Made by a program: the position numbers and the translations under genes | Part shown: positions 32,514 through 32,520 of the stretch, one piece after another | Position numbering within the stretch: position 1 is the stretch's first letter | Layout: every line of letters begins with the position of its first letter | DNA from: Xanthobacteraceae bacterium | GTDB taxonomy: Bacteria; Pseudomonadota; Alphaproteobacteria; Rhizobiales; Xanthobacteraceae | Length of the DNA stretch: 32,520 nt | Direction of reading: 5' to 3' | NCBI GenBank assembly: GCA_028282095.1 | Contig: JANQIP010000282.1 | Span: 1 to 32,520 of the forward strand | Notes under the pieces: model-generated | Told to the model about the DNA's origin: nothing | Databases searched by the model: none | The model's input: the letters and a program-made list of their open reading frames with translations, nothing else

Positions 32514-32520
32514 GGCATGA

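Noticed and set aside
1..32520. tRNA, rRNA, riboswitch or prophage/IS genes
   Set aside because: No cloverleaf, conserved rRNA stretch, recognisable aptamer or transposase/integrase protein was seen by eye; a covariance-model scan would be needed for a firm negative.

Overview
The window looks like chromosomal DNA of a high-GC alphaproteobacterium, probably Hyphomicrobiales (Bradyrhizobium / Xanthobacteraceae-like). The basis is gene content (pyrophosphate-dependent phosphofructokinase, a purE-purK-rpsU neighbourhood with DUF465 proteins, rpsU with a basic C-terminal tail), strong GC3 that creates long antisense open frames, and many short hairpin-rich intergenic repeats. No rRNA, tRNA, CRISPR array, phage or transposase gene was seen.

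Layout. 1-2520: a DMT/EamA permease and a PPi-dependent phosphofructokinase, both on minus and separated by repeats. 2521-4974: a repeat-rich stretch with one small unrecognised ORF and a GAF-GGDEF diguanylate cyclase. 4975-21286: a long minus-strand catabolic block. In transcription order it holds a TTG-started class III aminotransferase, HyuA and HyuB (ATP-dependent hydantoinase/oxoprolinase family), a short-chain dehydrogenase, an aldehyde dehydrogenase, the FAD, 2Fe-2S and molybdopterin subunits of a xanthine-dehydrogenase-type hydroxylase, then after about 300 nt a branched-chain-amino-acid-type ABC importer (binding protein, LivH, LivM, LivG, LivF). 22087-22860: a divergent IclR-family regulator, separated from the block by 800 nt packed with repeats and one AT-rich palindromic spot. 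22861-27160: housekeeping genes (TPR lipoprotein, rpsU, purK, purE, two divergent DUF465 genes). 27161-32520: a propionyl-CoA synthetase, an EVE-domain protein and a class A penicillin-binding protein.

How the genes may work together. The catabolic block reads as one pathway for an N-containing ring compound: import by the Liv-type transporter, hydroxylation next to a ring nitrogen by the Mo enzyme to give a lactam or cyclic amide, ATP-dependent ring opening by HyuAB to an omega-amino acid, transamination to a semialdehyde, and oxidation to a dicarboxylate, with the SDR acting on an alcohol/ketone step. Each protein family is clear from sequence; substrate and reaction order are inference. 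Known pathways with partly matching logic are caprolactam degradation (HyuAB-type caprolactamase, omega-transaminase, aldehyde dehydrogenase) and anaerobic indoleacetate degradation (Mo hydroxylase followed by HyuAB-type ring opening); I do not recognise this exact gene combination.

A second theme is repeats. At least four families of hairpin-forming intergenic elements occur, and several touch coding regions: one supplies the last codons of a small ORF, one is read in frame in the apparent N-terminus of the TPR lipoprotein, one leaves the frame upstream of the PBP1A start open, and one abuts the TTG start of the EamA permease.
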